NCBI GenBank assembly: GCA_016283095.1
Contig: JAEEMG010000058.1
Span: forward strand, 40,252-104,251
From: Paludibacteraceae bacterium
GTDB taxonomy: Bacteria; Bacteroidota; Bacteroidia; Bacteroidales; Paludibacteraceae
Length of the DNA stretch: 64,000 nucleotides
Direction of reading: 5' to 3'
In this document: positions 34,638 to 45,823 of the stretch, piece by piece
Numbering within the stretch: the first letter of the stretch is position 1
Layout of the letters: the number at the start of each line of letters is the position of its first letter
The notes under the pieces: model-generated
Databases searched by the model: none
What the model saw: only the letters and a program-made list of their open reading frames with translations
Told to the model about the DNA's origin: nothing
Made by a program: the position numbers and the translations under genes

Positions 34638-37600
34638 ATGAAACAGAATTTACTTTTAACAACGGCAATGGTGGCCTCGATGTCTTTTGTGCAGGCACAG
34701 GAGATAGCCACCTGGGAAGATTGGGCAAAGTCAGCGATTACGTTTACATTCGATGATGGAGCCAATGAGGTTAACTCACATTCGTGGGCTGCAGAACAAT
34801 TGGACAAATATGGCTTTAAGGCCACATTCTATGTTGTGACTGGATGGACAAGAGATTGGAGTCCATATAAAAGTATTGCACAAAAAGGTCATGAGATCGG
34901 AAGTCATACAGACTCGCATAGTGGTAATTCGGGCGAGTTGGCATCTTCAAAGGCTACTATTGAGCGACAGATTGGTCAACCTTGTTTGACAATAGCTTAT
35001 CCTAACTGTAATGAGATAAGCAACACACTTAGTTATTATATTGGTGGCCGTATTTGTGGTGGACAGACTAACAGTAAGTCGCCATCAAACTTGGCAAGAT
35101 TTGACTGCCAGATTTGTGGAACCCAGGGAGTCAATTCACAGAATCAATTTACAAGCAGATGTTCTGGAGCTAACGGAGGTTGGATGGTATTCCTAATCCA
35201 TGGTATCCAGGGTCGTGAAGCTAATGGCAGCTATTCTCCAACTAGTCCGGATGCATTCACTGGAACATTGCAGTGGTTGAACCAGAACAAGAAGGATTAT
35301 TGGGTATGTACTGCTCGTGACGCTATCATGTATTCTAAGGAGCGTGACAATTCTAAGTTCCAGAAAAAAAGTGGCGACTCATCCAGCGAGACATATACAT
35401 TGACTCATAGCTTGGACAATAAACTTTGTGATTGGAAATATCCATTGTCAGTGCGTGTGCCTATGAAGGACGGATGGTCTGATCTTAAAGTTACTCAAGA
35501 TGAAAAGGAGATTGAGTATGATATTCTTGATGGATATGTATACTTCAAGGCTGTGCCAAATGGTGGAGATATTGTTGTAGGTTCAGGCAAACCAGCTGTT
35601 CCAGATCCAGATTTTACAGTTTCGGCTTCTGCTTCTCAGTATTGCAAAGACTCTACTTACAAGGTGACTTGGACAATGAGTGGCGACGCTGCTGACAGAA
35701 CATATTCACTAAACTGGGGAACAGGTGCAAGCTCAACAGAGATCTCTGTATCTACTGTTAAGGCTTCTTCAGAGTGGGGTGAGACTGCAGATAATCCTTA
35801 TTGGACAGTCGATAATATCTTAACTGATGATGGCAACCATGGTGGAAACAGCCGTTGGGGTTCAATGGGTGGTTCTGACGAATGGGTGGAATTCAGTTTC
35901 GGAAAAACACAAACAGTTGGTGGCATCAAGATTGATGAGTGTACTGAGTATAGCACAATCACAAGTTTTGAGGTTCAATATGACGAGAGTGGTTCATGGA
36001 AGACTGCATATACAGGAAAAACAGTAGGTCATGACTTTAGCGCTACATTTGATCCTGTGTCAACAAGCAAGATGAGAGTATTTATCAAGTCTACTAATGA
36101 TGGCGCCGGATGTAATATCAATTATGTAGAGTTCAGTGGTGTTGCTGGTTATACAATTAAAGATGGTATCAATGCTGCAGGTTCTATTGATTGGAAACCA
36201 AAAGCTGCAGGTACTGGTATGTTGACAATCACAAACTCAAGAGGCAAGGTTTTGGCTCAGACTTCATCTATTAAAGTAGAAAATTGTGGTGGCGGTGGAG
36301 ATGAACCATGTACAGATTGTGGAGGATCTGATCCTCAACCAAATGCTGGAGGTGCTTTCTTTGATGAGAATGGAGCATATTTCGGTCCATCATGTGATGA
36401 TGGAAATGTACAGAAATCAGGTGCATACTATACTGGTGTTTACCCTTCTCCATTCAAAACTTATCTTGGAAAAACAGATGAGGAAATTCAGGGTAAACTA
36501 GATCAACTTTGGAATCACTACTTCAAAGGAAACGACAACAGCAAGGTTTACTATGAAAATGGAAATGAAGCTTACATCAAGGATATCAACAACAATGATG
36601 TACGTTCAGAGGGTCAGTCGTATGGTATGATGATCTGTGTTCAAACAAACCACAAGACAGAGTTCGACAAACTTTGGAAGTTCGCAAAGAATCACATGCT
36701 TCATACATCAGGACAATGGGATGGATATTTCAAGTGGAAATGTAACCCTGACGGTTCTGCTCAGGATGCCAACTGTGCACCTGATGGTGAAATGTACTTC
36801 GTGACTGCTTTGCTTTTGGCAGCAAACCGTTGGAATGAACCTTCTTACTTTAAGGATGCTCAATACAGCTTGTCAAGATTCTGGAAGAATGGCAATGGAT
36901 CATTGTTTAATGAGTCTTATAAGATCATCACATTCCAGCCATACAACTGCTCGAACTTCGGAGACCCTTCTTATGACCTTCCTGCATTTGTAGAATTGTT
37001 CTCAAGATGGTCAGAAAGCAACAATGACAAATGGGAGAGCTGCTTGGCTCCGACTCGTGGACACTTGGAGAAATCATGCCACTCTTCATCAGGTTTGTTC
37101 GCAGACTATTCAGAATTCAATGGTCAGCCAACAACTGGAGGATTCAGTGAAAACTCAAACAAATATATGTACGATGCAATGCGTTGCGCTATGAACGTAG
37201 GTATGGACTATTACTTGTTCGGTGCTGACAAGAAGACACAGAATGCTATGATGACTCGTTTGATCAATCATTTCGAGAAAGATGGTTATTCTCATGCTCG
37301 TTTCAACTGGGACGGAACTGGCGGTTCTGAGTCATACACTCTAGGAGAGTGCGGTGCAAATGCTGTAGGATGCTTCGCTTTGATGGACGATCCAGCAAAT
37401 GATGAAAAGGTTAAGACCAATTTGAAGAAGGCATGGAACGGACAATTGATGACTGGTCAGTATCGCTACTACGATGGTTTGGTTCACTACTTGGCAATGC
37501 TTCACTTGTGTGGAAGCTTCAAGATCTATAAGCCAGCTCCAAGTGTAGAATCGAAGACAATAGAGGTTGCGAAGGTTCCATTTGAGTACAATGGTAACAC

Positions 37601-37907
37601 TTATTCTGAGCAATCATTCTATTCTTTTGAGAAGTGTCAGTTATACAATGTAAAAGTTGTTCTTGCTGATGTTGACAATGTTGACGCAAATGGACTTGTA
37701 ATTGTGCCAAATCCAGCGTCTACACAGATTGAGATTGTGACAGGTGAGGAAATCAAGTCTGTTGAGATCATTGACATGATTGGTAATAAGGTCATTTCGA
37801 CAAGCGAGTCGGTTATCAATGTCTCAGCACTTCCTGCTGGAGTATATATGGCAGTGATTTCTACTGAAAAAGCTCAATTTATCAAGAAAGTTATGATCAA
37901 AAGATAA
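34638..37907 (+). CDS. CE4 deacetylase / F5-8-type CBM / GH8 / T9SS multidomain enzyme
   Basis: This 1089-aa secreted enzyme has a signal peptide (ending FVQAQ). A CE4 polysaccharide-deacetylase domain (about 25-230) carries TFDDGA and the metal-site HTDSH. A discoidin-like F5/8C module (about 370-500) appears inserted in an Ig-like domain. A CTDCGG linker leads to a GH8 domain (about 570-960), with the presumed acid Glu in DVRSEGQSYGMM and the presumed base Asp in GLFADYSEF. A T9SS type A domain closes it (VIVPNPASTQIEIV...). GH8 resembles reducing-end xylose-releasing or xylanase members, so with CE4 it should act on acetylated xylan. The GH8 coding block is nearly identical to that at 41627-42871. 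Confidence 0.9.
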   Translation: MKQNLLLTTAMVASMSFVQAQEIATWEDWAKSAITFTFDDGANEVNSHSWAAEQLDKYGFKATFYVVTGWTRDWSPYKSIAQKGHEIGSHTDSHSGNSGELASSKATIERQIGQPCLTIAYPNCNEISNTLSYYIGGRICGGQTNSKSPSNLARFDCQICGTQGVNSQNQFTSRCSGANGGWMVFLIHGIQGREANGSYSPTSPDAFTGTLQWLNQNKKDYWVCTARDAIMYSKERDNSKFQKKSGDSSSETYTLTHSLDNKLCDWKYPLSVRVPMKDGWSDLKVTQDEKEIEYDILDGYVYFKAVPNGGDIVVGSGKPAVPDPDFTVSASASQYCKDSTYKVTWTMSGDAADRTYSLNWGTGASSTEISVSTVKASSEWGETADNPYWTVDNILTDDGNHGGNSRWGSMGGSDEWVEFSFGKTQTVGGIKIDECTEYSTITSFEVQYDESGSWKTAYTGKTVGHDFSATFDPVSTSKMRVFIKSTNDGAGCNINYVEFSGVAGYTIKDGINAAGSIDWKPKAAGTGMLTITNSRGKVLAQTSSIKVENCGGGGDEPCTDCGGSDPQPNAGGAFFDENGAYFGPSCDDGNVQKSGAYYTGVYPSPFKTYLGKTDEEIQGKLDQLWNHYFKGNDNSKVYYENGNEAYIKDINNNDVRSEGQSYGMMICVQTNHKTEFDKLWKFAKNHMLHTSGQWDGYFKWKCNPDGSAQDANCAPDGEMYFVTALLLAANRWNEPSYFKDAQYSLSRFWKNGNGSLFNESYKIITFQPYNCSNFGDPSYDLPAFVELFSRWSESNNDKWESCLAPTRGHLEKSCHSSSGLFADYSEFNGQPTTGGFSENSNKYMYDAMRCAMNVGMDYYLFGADKKTQNAMMTRLINHFEKDGYSHARFNWDGTGGSESYTLGECGANAVGCFALMDDPANDEKVKTNLKKAWNGQLMTGQYRYYDGLVHYLAMLHLCGSFKIYKPAPSVESKTIEVAKVPFEYNGNTYSEQSFYSFEKCQLYNVKVVLADVDNVDANGLVIVPNPASTQIEIVTGEEIKSVEIIDMIGNKVISTSESVINVSALPAGVYMAVISTEKAQFIKKVMIKR
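36294..37535 (+). repeat. Duplicated GH8-coding block, copy A
   Basis: From the GGDEPCTDCGG linker to FKIYKP this block aligns with 41627-42871 at the nucleotide level. It includes a 110-nt identical run (37179-37288 equals 42515-42624). Confidence 0.9.
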
Positions 37908-37914
37908 AAAAAAT

Positions 37915-37951
37915 GTGTTATGACGGTGATATTACCGTCATAACACTTATA
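37915..37951 (+). terminator. Perfect hairpin between xylanase genes
   Basis: A 13-bp stem GTGTTATGACGGT/ACCGTCATAACAC with loop GATATT is followed by TTATATTT. It may terminate partially or protect the upstream mRNA end. Confidence 0.65.
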
Positions 37952-37981
37952 TTTGGAATTGAATCTATAACTTAAAACGCT

Positions 37982-39460
37982 ATGAGACCAATTCCAACAC
38001 TCATATTATTAACAGTATATCTTTTATCAAATGTGTTTTCTGCATTTGCAGTAGACCCATGTGATATGGATACGAAATTGAGTGGAGGAACAGTCTATAC
38101 AAAAAGTGATAATTACCCTCTCGACAATGGGTTCAACTGTGAACTCTGGTATAAAGGTAAAAATGGCAAGGTCACAGTTTATGATGATGCTGATTGCGCT
38201 TTCAAAGCGGAATGGAATGAGTCGGGTGATTTTATTGCGAGAGTCGGGTATTTTTGGGGAAAGGAGGAAGAGAATACTCCATCTTATAAAGATTTAGATG
38301 GTGATATTCATGCTGAATACTCTTATACGAAAACAGGTTCGAGCTACGACTATTCATTGATTGGTGTATATGGTTGGTCGAAGGACCCATTGGTTGAATT
38401 CTATATTTGTGATGACTCATACAATCGTATGACTGATCCTTGGAATACGACAAAAGTTGGCTCAGCCGTAATTGATGGCGCGACATATAACATCTACAAA
38501 GGTACGATGATGAACATGCCATCGGTTTTGAAAGACACCGATAATTTCACGCAGGTGTTTTCTATTCGTCAGGGTGGCACACGCAAATGTGGACATATTT
38601 CCGTCTCTGAACATTTCAGAGCATGGGAAAAACTGGGAATAAAGACTGGCCCTCTTTATGATTGCAAGATCGCAATTGAGACAGGAGGCGACAAAGGAAC
38701 CATTGATTATCATTATGCCACTATGTGGATTGGAGACGAGAATGGTCCTTTTATTCCAGAAGAGAGAGCTCCGTTCAAGGATACTATCGCAATTCCTGGT
38801 ATTGTTGAGGCCGAGGATTATGATAAGGGTGGTTATAACGTGGCTTATTATGATTCAGACCGTAAGAATGATGGGGCGGTTTACAGAAATGATGGTGTAG
38901 ACATTGTTGAAACTTCTGATGGTTATGCTGTCGGATACACAAAAAAAGGGGAGTGGTTGGAATACACCATAAATGTTGATGATGATGATGAGTATACCGT
39001 TGAGGCAAGTATGGCGAATGGAAACTCTGCTCCTAAGATTGATTTGATATTTGATGGTCAGGATACTTGCTCTTTGACTGGCAAAAGTATAAGGAATGAT
39101 TGGGACACTTATACGTTGGCTGAGGGTAAGGTGACATTGACAGAGGGAGTTCATACAATGAGATTGGTGTTCAATAATGATTATACGAATATTGATTTCG
39201 TTGATTTCAAATCGACAAAAACGATTCATGAAATGGATTCCTCAGTTCCTGCGTTTGAATTAGTTTACGATAACAACACTATTAAGGTGATCTCTTTGAA
39301 CGACGTTAAACGAATCAGATTGGTTGATATGACAGGATTGCTGATATCTGATGTGGAGGGAGACGTCTTGAATGTAGAATTTGTAAGGACTGGTGTTTAC
39401 GTTGTAGTTGCTGCCACTTCAAATGGAGAGCATTACAAGAAGGTAAACATAGTGAAATAA
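37982..39460 (+). CDS. GH11 xylanase with CBM6 and T9SS sorting domain
   Basis: This 492-aa secreted enzyme has a signal peptide (ending AFA), then a GH11 jelly roll (about 24-258). The nucleophile Glu is in PLVEFYICDD (near 139) and the acid/base Glu in KIAIETGGDKG (near 232). A CBM6 (about 266-411, IPGIVEAEDYDKGG) precedes a C-terminal sorting-like domain (IRLVDMTGLLISDV...HYKKVNIVK). It should be an endo-beta-1,4-xylanase cutting the xylan backbone. It lies 74 nt after the CE4-GH8 gene and 105 nt before the larger GH11 enzyme, probably in one regulon or operon. Confidence 0.93.
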   Translation: MRPIPTLILLTVYLLSNVFSAFAVDPCDMDTKLSGGTVYTKSDNYPLDNGFNCELWYKGKNGKVTVYDDADCAFKAEWNESGDFIARVGYFWGKEEENTPSYKDLDGDIHAEYSYTKTGSSYDYSLIGVYGWSKDPLVEFYICDDSYNRMTDPWNTTKVGSAVIDGATYNIYKGTMMNMPSVLKDTDNFTQVFSIRQGGTRKCGHISVSEHFRAWEKLGIKTGPLYDCKIAIETGGDKGTIDYHYATMWIGDENGPFIPEERAPFKDTIAIPGIVEAEDYDKGGYNVAYYDSDRKNDGAVYRNDGVDIVETSDGYAVGYTKKGEWLEYTINVDDDDEYTVEASMANGNSAPKIDLIFDGQDTCSLTGKSIRNDWDTYTLAEGKVTLTEGVHTMRLVFNNDYTNIDFVDFKSTKTIHEMDSSVPAFELVYDNNTIKVISLNDVKRIRLVDMTGLLISDVEGDVLNVEFVRTGVYVVVAATSNGEHYKKVNIVK

Positions 39461-39474
39461 AACTCTTTAATTGC

Positions 39475-39499
39475 CAAACAGAAATATATTGTCTGTTTG
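39475..39499 (+). promoter_or_regulatory. Intercistronic hairpin
   Basis: CAAACAGA/TCTGTTTG (8 bp, 9-nt loop) lies 14 nt after the GH11-CBM6 stop with no T-tract. It may be a processing or pausing element. Confidence 0.4.
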
Positions 39500-39565
39500 A
39501 GGATACAACTTGAATTAAAATGATAGTCAGCGGACTATCCTCTAAACTCTAAATAAAAAAACACA

Positions 39566-42500
39566 ATGAAAATCAATTCTAAACGATTGTTTGGCGCAAT
39601 TGTGGCATCTCTTATGCTGGCGCCGAACTCAGCTTTTGCGGTTGATCCATGTAGCCAGACTACCCAGTTGAGCGGTGGAACAACCATTAGCAACCAGAAT
39701 AAGACTGGTAATACCAGTACTGGTTACCAATATGAAATTTGGCGTGATGGTAATGGCGGTTCATTGACATTGTATCCTAAAGATGCTTGCTTCAAGGCAG
39801 AATGGAACAATGCTGGAGACTATCTTGGCCGAGTTGGTAAAACTTTCAACAATCCTTCTTGGAACAATCTAGGTGGTGATCTTGTGGCTGAATATGCCTA
39901 CAAGAAGAGCGGAAACGATGGTGGTTCTTATTCTTACATTGGAGTTTATGGTTGGATGGACAATCCTCAGATTGAATACTATGTCGTAGACGACTGGTTG
40001 CATGACAGAGGTAATCCAGGTGGTTCTTATATTGGTAAGAACTACGGTACTATCACAGTGGATGGTGATGAGTATGTGGTTTGGTCAGGAACTCGTACAG
40101 GAGCATCTAAGTGGGGAAACTCTACATTTACACAGATTTTCAGTATACGTAAAACACGTCGCCAGTGTGGTACAATCAATGTTTCTGAACACTTCAGACA
40201 GTGGAGCAAGTTGGGCTTGAAACTTGGTAACTTGATGGAGGCTCAAATCTTGGCTGAAGCTGGTGGTGGTTCTGGTTATGTTGATTTTACTTATGCAACT
40301 GTTGAAATTGTTAAGGGAGGTACAAACAATAACGGTGGCAATACAAACAACGGTGGTAACACCAATAATGGTGGCAATAACAACAATGGTGGTGACATCA
40401 ACAATGGTGGCACAAACAATGGTGGTTCGTCTAGTTCAGAGCCTATTGATCCATGCTCAAAGAAAGACAAATACACTGGTGGTACAAAAGTCACAAAAAA
40501 TGGAATCCAGAACATAGGAAACGGATACAACTATGAGCTTTGGAGAGAAAATGAAGGTCAGGGTTCAATGACATTCTTCGGAGGTGACGCTGATTGTGCT
40601 TTCAAGGCTGAGTGGGGTAATTCGGGAGACTATCTAGCTCGTGTGGGTTACTATGATGGTAGCGCAAAAAAGAGCTATAAGGATCTTGGTGACATCACTG
40701 CTGATTACAACTATACTAAGACTGGTAATGCTGGTGGATACTCATACATCGGTGTTTATGGTTGGACAAAAGAGCCATTGATTGAGTACTATATTGTAGA
40801 TGACTCATACAATGGAATGGGCACTCCATATGGTTCACAGCAGGTTGGTAGCTATACGGTCGACGGTGCTACTTATAAATTGTATAAGGGTATGCGTTAC
40901 AATGCAGCCAACATTACTGGTACAAATTGTGACTTCCCTCAGGTGTTCGCAGTACGTTCTTCTGCTCGTACTTGTGGCCACATTTCAGTAAGTGAACACT
41001 TCAAGAATTGGGAACGCAATGGCATCAACCTAGGTGGTGTATACGATTGTAAGATTGTGTGTGAAGCTGGTGGTGGTCAAGGTTCAATCGAGTACACTTA
41101 CGCAACTATGACATGGAAAGGACAGTCTGGTCATGGAGGTTCTTCTACTCCTGCAGAACCAACTGAGCCAGAAGAGCCATACAAGGGAGCAATTGCAATA
41201 CCTGGCAAACTTGAGTGTGAGAATTACGATAAGGGAGGTAATGGATTTGGTTACTATGACACTGATGATGAGAACGAAGGCAGTCAGTATCGTGAAGATG
41301 GTGTTGATATCGTAAAGGTTTCAGGTGGATATGCAGTAGGTTATACTGCAGCTTCTGAGTGGTTGAAGTATACAATCAATGTTGAGGAGGATGGTGAGTA
41401 TAATTTTGGCGCATATATGGCAAACGGAAGCACTGATCCTGAGGTTTCTATAGAGATTGACGGAAAGAAGGCCGTTTCTTTCACAGGTACAGGAAAGGGT
41501 GATTGGGATACTTATACATTGACTAAGGGTAAAATCACACTATCAAAGGGTGCGCATACTCTAAAAATAAAGTTTGATAACGATTACACTAATATCGATT
41601 ATATCGAATTCTCTAAGGGTGATATTGGTGGAGATGAACCATGCACAGATTGTGGTGGAGATGATCCTCAGCCTATAACTGGAGGAACAACATTCTTCGA
41701 TGAGAATGGAGCTTATTTCGGACCTTCATGTGATAATGGCAATGTACAGAAATCAGGTGCATACTATACTGGTGTTTACCCTTCTCCTTTCAAAACTTAT
41801 CTTGGTAAAACAGATGAGGAGATTCAGAAAAAACTTGATCAACTTTGGGATCACTACTTCAAAGGCGACAACAACAGTAAAGTCTACTATGAAAATGGTA
41901 ACGAAGCTTATATCAAAGACATCAACAATAATGATGTCCGTTCAGAGGGTCAGTCATATGGTATGATGATCTGTGTTCAGACAAACCATAAGACAGAGTT
42001 CGATAAACTTTGGAAGTTCGCTAAGAGCCATATGCTTCACACTTCAGGACAGTGGGAAGGCTACTTCAAGTGGAAGTGTAACCCAGACGGTTCTGCACAG
42101 GATGCTAACTGTGCTCCTGACGGTGAAATGTATTTCGTGACTTCATTGCTTTTGGCTGCAAACCGTTGGAATGAGCCTTCTTACTTGAAGGACGCTCAAT
42201 ACTGTCTGTCAAGATTCTGGAAGAATGGCAATGGATCATTGTTTAACGAATCATACAAGATCATCACATTCCAGCCTTATAACTGTTCGAACTTTGGAGA
42301 CCCTTCTTACGACCTTCCTGCTTTCATTGAGTTGTTCGCAAGATGGTCTGACACGAACAACGATAAATGGGAGAGCTGCTTGGCACCGACTCGTGGACAC
42401 TTGGAGAAATCATGCCACTCTTCATCAGGTTTGTTTGCTGATTACTCTGAATTTAATGGTCAGCCAACAACTGGAGGATTCAGTTCAAACTCTAACAAGT

Positions 42501-43249
42501 ACATGTATGATGCGATGCGTTGCGCTATGAACGTAGGTATGGACTATTACTTGTTCGGTGCTGACAAGAAGACACAGAATGCTATGATGACTCGTTTGAT
42601 CAATCATTTCGAGAAAGATGGTTACTCTCACGCTCGTTTCAACTGGGACGGTACTGGAGGTTCTGAGTCGTACACTCTAGGAGAGTGCGGTGCAAATGCT
42701 GTAGGATGCTTTGCTTTGATGGACGACCCTGCAAATGATGAAAAGGTTAAGACCAATTTGAAGAAGGCATGGAACGGACAATTGATGACTGGTCAGTACC
42801 GTTACTACGATGGATTGGTTCACTACTTGGCAATGCTTCACTTGTGTGGAAGCTTCAAGATCTATAAGCCAACACCAGAATTTACAGAGAAAGAGGTTGT
42901 TCTTAACAAGTCTCCATATGAATACAATGGCGTAGCTTATACAGAGAACACTACAATTGATTCATTCGAGGATTGTAAGTTGTTCAAGGTTAATATCGTA
43001 GTAGATCCATCAGATGTTGAGGATGTCAATGCAAATGGTGTTGTTATCGCTCCTAATCCAGCAAGTGATGCAATCAATGTAATTGCTGAGGATCTTGAGT
43101 CTGTTAAGATTGTTGACATGTTAGGCCGCACAGTTGCAGTTTCAACTGAGGCTACTGTTAATGTATCTAATCTTCCTGCTGGTACTTACGCAGTTGTTGT
43201 TAAGACTTCTGCTGCAGAGGTAGTGAAGAAAATCAATGTATTGAAATAG
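39566..43249 (+). CDS. GH11-GH11-CBM6-GH8 multimodular xylanase with T9SS sorting domain
   Basis: This 1227-aa secreted enzyme has a signal peptide (ending AFA), a first GH11 (about 25-250, Glu pair in PQIEYYVV and ILAEAGGG), and an Asn/Gly linker of NNGG units (251-290). A second GH11 (about 294-517, Glu pair in PLIEYYIV and IVCEAGGG), CBM6 (541-686) and GH8 (706-1105) follow. A T9SS type A domain ends it (VIAPNPASDAINVI...). All three catalytic domains keep the expected acidic residues. Two endo-xylanases and a GH8 xylan or oligoxylan hydrolase on one chain suggest intramolecular synergy on xylan. The GH8 and CTDCGG linker duplicate those of the 34638 gene. Confidence 0.93.
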   Translation: MKINSKRLFGAIVASLMLAPNSAFAVDPCSQTTQLSGGTTISNQNKTGNTSTGYQYEIWRDGNGGSLTLYPKDACFKAEWNNAGDYLGRVGKTFNNPSWNNLGGDLVAEYAYKKSGNDGGSYSYIGVYGWMDNPQIEYYVVDDWLHDRGNPGGSYIGKNYGTITVDGDEYVVWSGTRTGASKWGNSTFTQIFSIRKTRRQCGTINVSEHFRQWSKLGLKLGNLMEAQILAEAGGGSGYVDFTYATVEIVKGGTNNNGGNTNNGGNTNNGGNNNNGGDINNGGTNNGGSSSSEPIDPCSKKDKYTGGTKVTKNGIQNIGNGYNYELWRENEGQGSMTFFGGDADCAFKAEWGNSGDYLARVGYYDGSAKKSYKDLGDITADYNYTKTGNAGGYSYIGVYGWTKEPLIEYYIVDDSYNGMGTPYGSQQVGSYTVDGATYKLYKGMRYNAANITGTNCDFPQVFAVRSSARTCGHISVSEHFKNWERNGINLGGVYDCKIVCEAGGGQGSIEYTYATMTWKGQSGHGGSSTPAEPTEPEEPYKGAIAIPGKLECENYDKGGNGFGYYDTDDENEGSQYREDGVDIVKVSGGYAVGYTAASEWLKYTINVEEDGEYNFGAYMANGSTDPEVSIEIDGKKAVSFTGTGKGDWDTYTLTKGKITLSKGAHTLKIKFDNDYTNIDYIEFSKGDIGGDEPCTDCGGDDPQPITGGTTFFDENGAYFGPSCDNGNVQKSGAYYTGVYPSPFKTYLGKTDEEIQKKLDQLWDHYFKGDNNSKVYYENGNEAYIKDINNNDVRSEGQSYGMMICVQTNHKTEFDKLWKFAKSHMLHTSGQWEGYFKWKCNPDGSAQDANCAPDGEMYFVTSLLLAANRWNEPSYLKDAQYCLSRFWKNGNGSLFNESYKIITFQPYNCSNFGDPSYDLPAFIELFARWSDTNNDKWESCLAPTRGHLEKSCHSSSGLFADYSEFNGQPTTGGFSSNSNKYMYDAMRCAMNVGMDYYLFGADKKTQNAMMTRLINHFEKDGYSHARFNWDGTGGSESYTLGECGANAVGCFALMDDPANDEKVKTNLKKAWNGQLMTGQYRYYDGLVHYLAMLHLCGSFKIYKPTPEFTEKEVVLNKSPYEYNGVAYTENTTIDSFEDCKLFKVNIVVDPSDVEDVNANGVVIAPNPASDAINVIAEDLESVKIVDMLGRTVAVSTEATVNVSNLPAGTYAVVVKTSAAEVVKKINVLK
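41627..42871 (+). repeat. Duplicated GH8-coding block, copy B
   Basis: This is the counterpart of 36294-37535. It is one codon longer near the start (GGTTFF versus GGAFF) and otherwise collinear, with mostly synonymous differences. Confidence 0.9.
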
Positions 43250-43319
43250 AATGCGTTTTTGACATAGAAACAATCTTACAAACACGTTGTTTCAAAAGTC
43301 TAGTTAGTTTTAGATTGAT

Positions 43320-43358
43320 AGAGTGCGTTTTCGGAGAGAAAGCGCACTCTTCTTTTTT
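43320..43358 (+). terminator. Terminator of the xylanase cluster
   Basis: AGAGTGCG(t)TTTC/GAAA(g)CGCACTCT with a short loop is followed by a T6 run. Confidence 0.88.
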
Positions 43359-43375
43359 GAAAATAGATTAATTCG

Positions 43376-43383
43376 TATTTTTG
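43376..43383 (+). promoter_or_regulatory. -7 element of the ankyrin gene
   Basis: TATTTTTG matches TAnnTTTG, about 31 nt before the start codon. Confidence 0.5.
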
Positions 43384-43414
43384 TCTGTATATATTTTATC
43401 TTATTTGTTGAAGT

Positions 43415-44074
43415 ATGAAAAAACTCTTTAATGCAATACGCTCGGAAAGTTTTGATGAAGTGAAAAAGATAATTGATTCTAAACCTGATTTGGTGAACTG
43501 CATAGCAAAACAACCGCCAAAAAAGGATGACGGACAATCTCCATTACAGGTGGCATTGAAAGTTGGTGCTTTTGACATTTGTGACTATCTTATTGATAAC
43601 GGTGCGGATTTGAATTTTATGGAATATGAATCTTGTAATGAGTGGAGAACTCCTGTTATACATGATGCCATAAATGCGGCTGTTATGTGTAGCAGAAGGA
43701 ATGCTTATGAAAGTGACAATGGAGTTCACAAGTTGAAGCTTTTCTCTACAGAAGAGAAAGCCGACACGGCATTCTCGATATTAAAACGAATGTTGGAACT
43801 AGGAGCGGATGTAAATAAGGTAGATTCTTATGGAAATTCTGCTATTTGGAGATTCTGTTTGCAGGCAAATCAGATCCTGCCGACATATAATTATAACACT
43901 CATGTTGAGGATAACAACAGATTGTTTACTCCAGAATTACAGTCAGATCTGTTTAGAATTCTAAAAGCATTATGTGATCATGGAGCGGATTTGAATTATG
44001 TACGTCCTAAAATAGAAAAAACTGTAAAAGAACATTTCTGTGGTGGATCAATGGCTAAATTATTGGCAATGTGA
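43415..44074 (+). CDS. Ankyrin-repeat protein, 219 aa
   Basis: This cytoplasmic protein (no signal peptide) has at least three ankyrin-type units (SPLQVALKVGAFDICDYLI, ILKRMLELGADVNKV, ILKALCDHGADLNYV), each with the helix-turn-helix and GAD.N turn. It is a protein-interaction scaffold with unknown partner. It has its own promoter and a bidirectional terminator shared with groL. Confidence 0.85.
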   Translation: MKKLFNAIRSESFDEVKKIIDSKPDLVNCIAKQPPKKDDGQSPLQVALKVGAFDICDYLIDNGADLNFMEYESCNEWRTPVIHDAINAAVMCSRRNAYESDNGVHKLKLFSTEEKADTAFSILKRMLELGADVNKVDSYGNSAIWRFCLQANQILPTYNYNTHVEDNNRLFTPELQSDLFRILKALCDHGADLNYVRPKIEKTVKEHFCGGSMAKLLAM

Positions 44075-44080
44075 GTAAAA

Positions 44081-44114
44081 AAACGGTCGGAACGAATGTC
44101 CCGACCGTTTTTGT
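44081..44114. terminator. Bidirectional terminator between ankyrin gene and groL
   Basis: A perfect 10-bp stem AAACGGTCGG/CCGACCGTTT with a 10-nt loop has T-runs in both directions. Confidence 0.92.
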
Positions 44115-44161
44115 TTATGTGGTTGCTAATTCAGCATTATGCATTTTTCATTTTGCATTCA

Positions 44162-45811
<1,650 letters not shown>

Positions 45812-45823
45812 TTAATGATTATA

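Noticed and set aside
38232-38522. 96-aa antisense ORF in the GH11-CBM6 gene
   Set aside because: It is a shadow of the xylanase coding frame, with no homology features.
40321-40440. Short repeats that might suggest a CRISPR array or satellite
   Set aside because: They encode the in-frame Asn/Gly linker of the multimodular xylanase and have no spacer structure.
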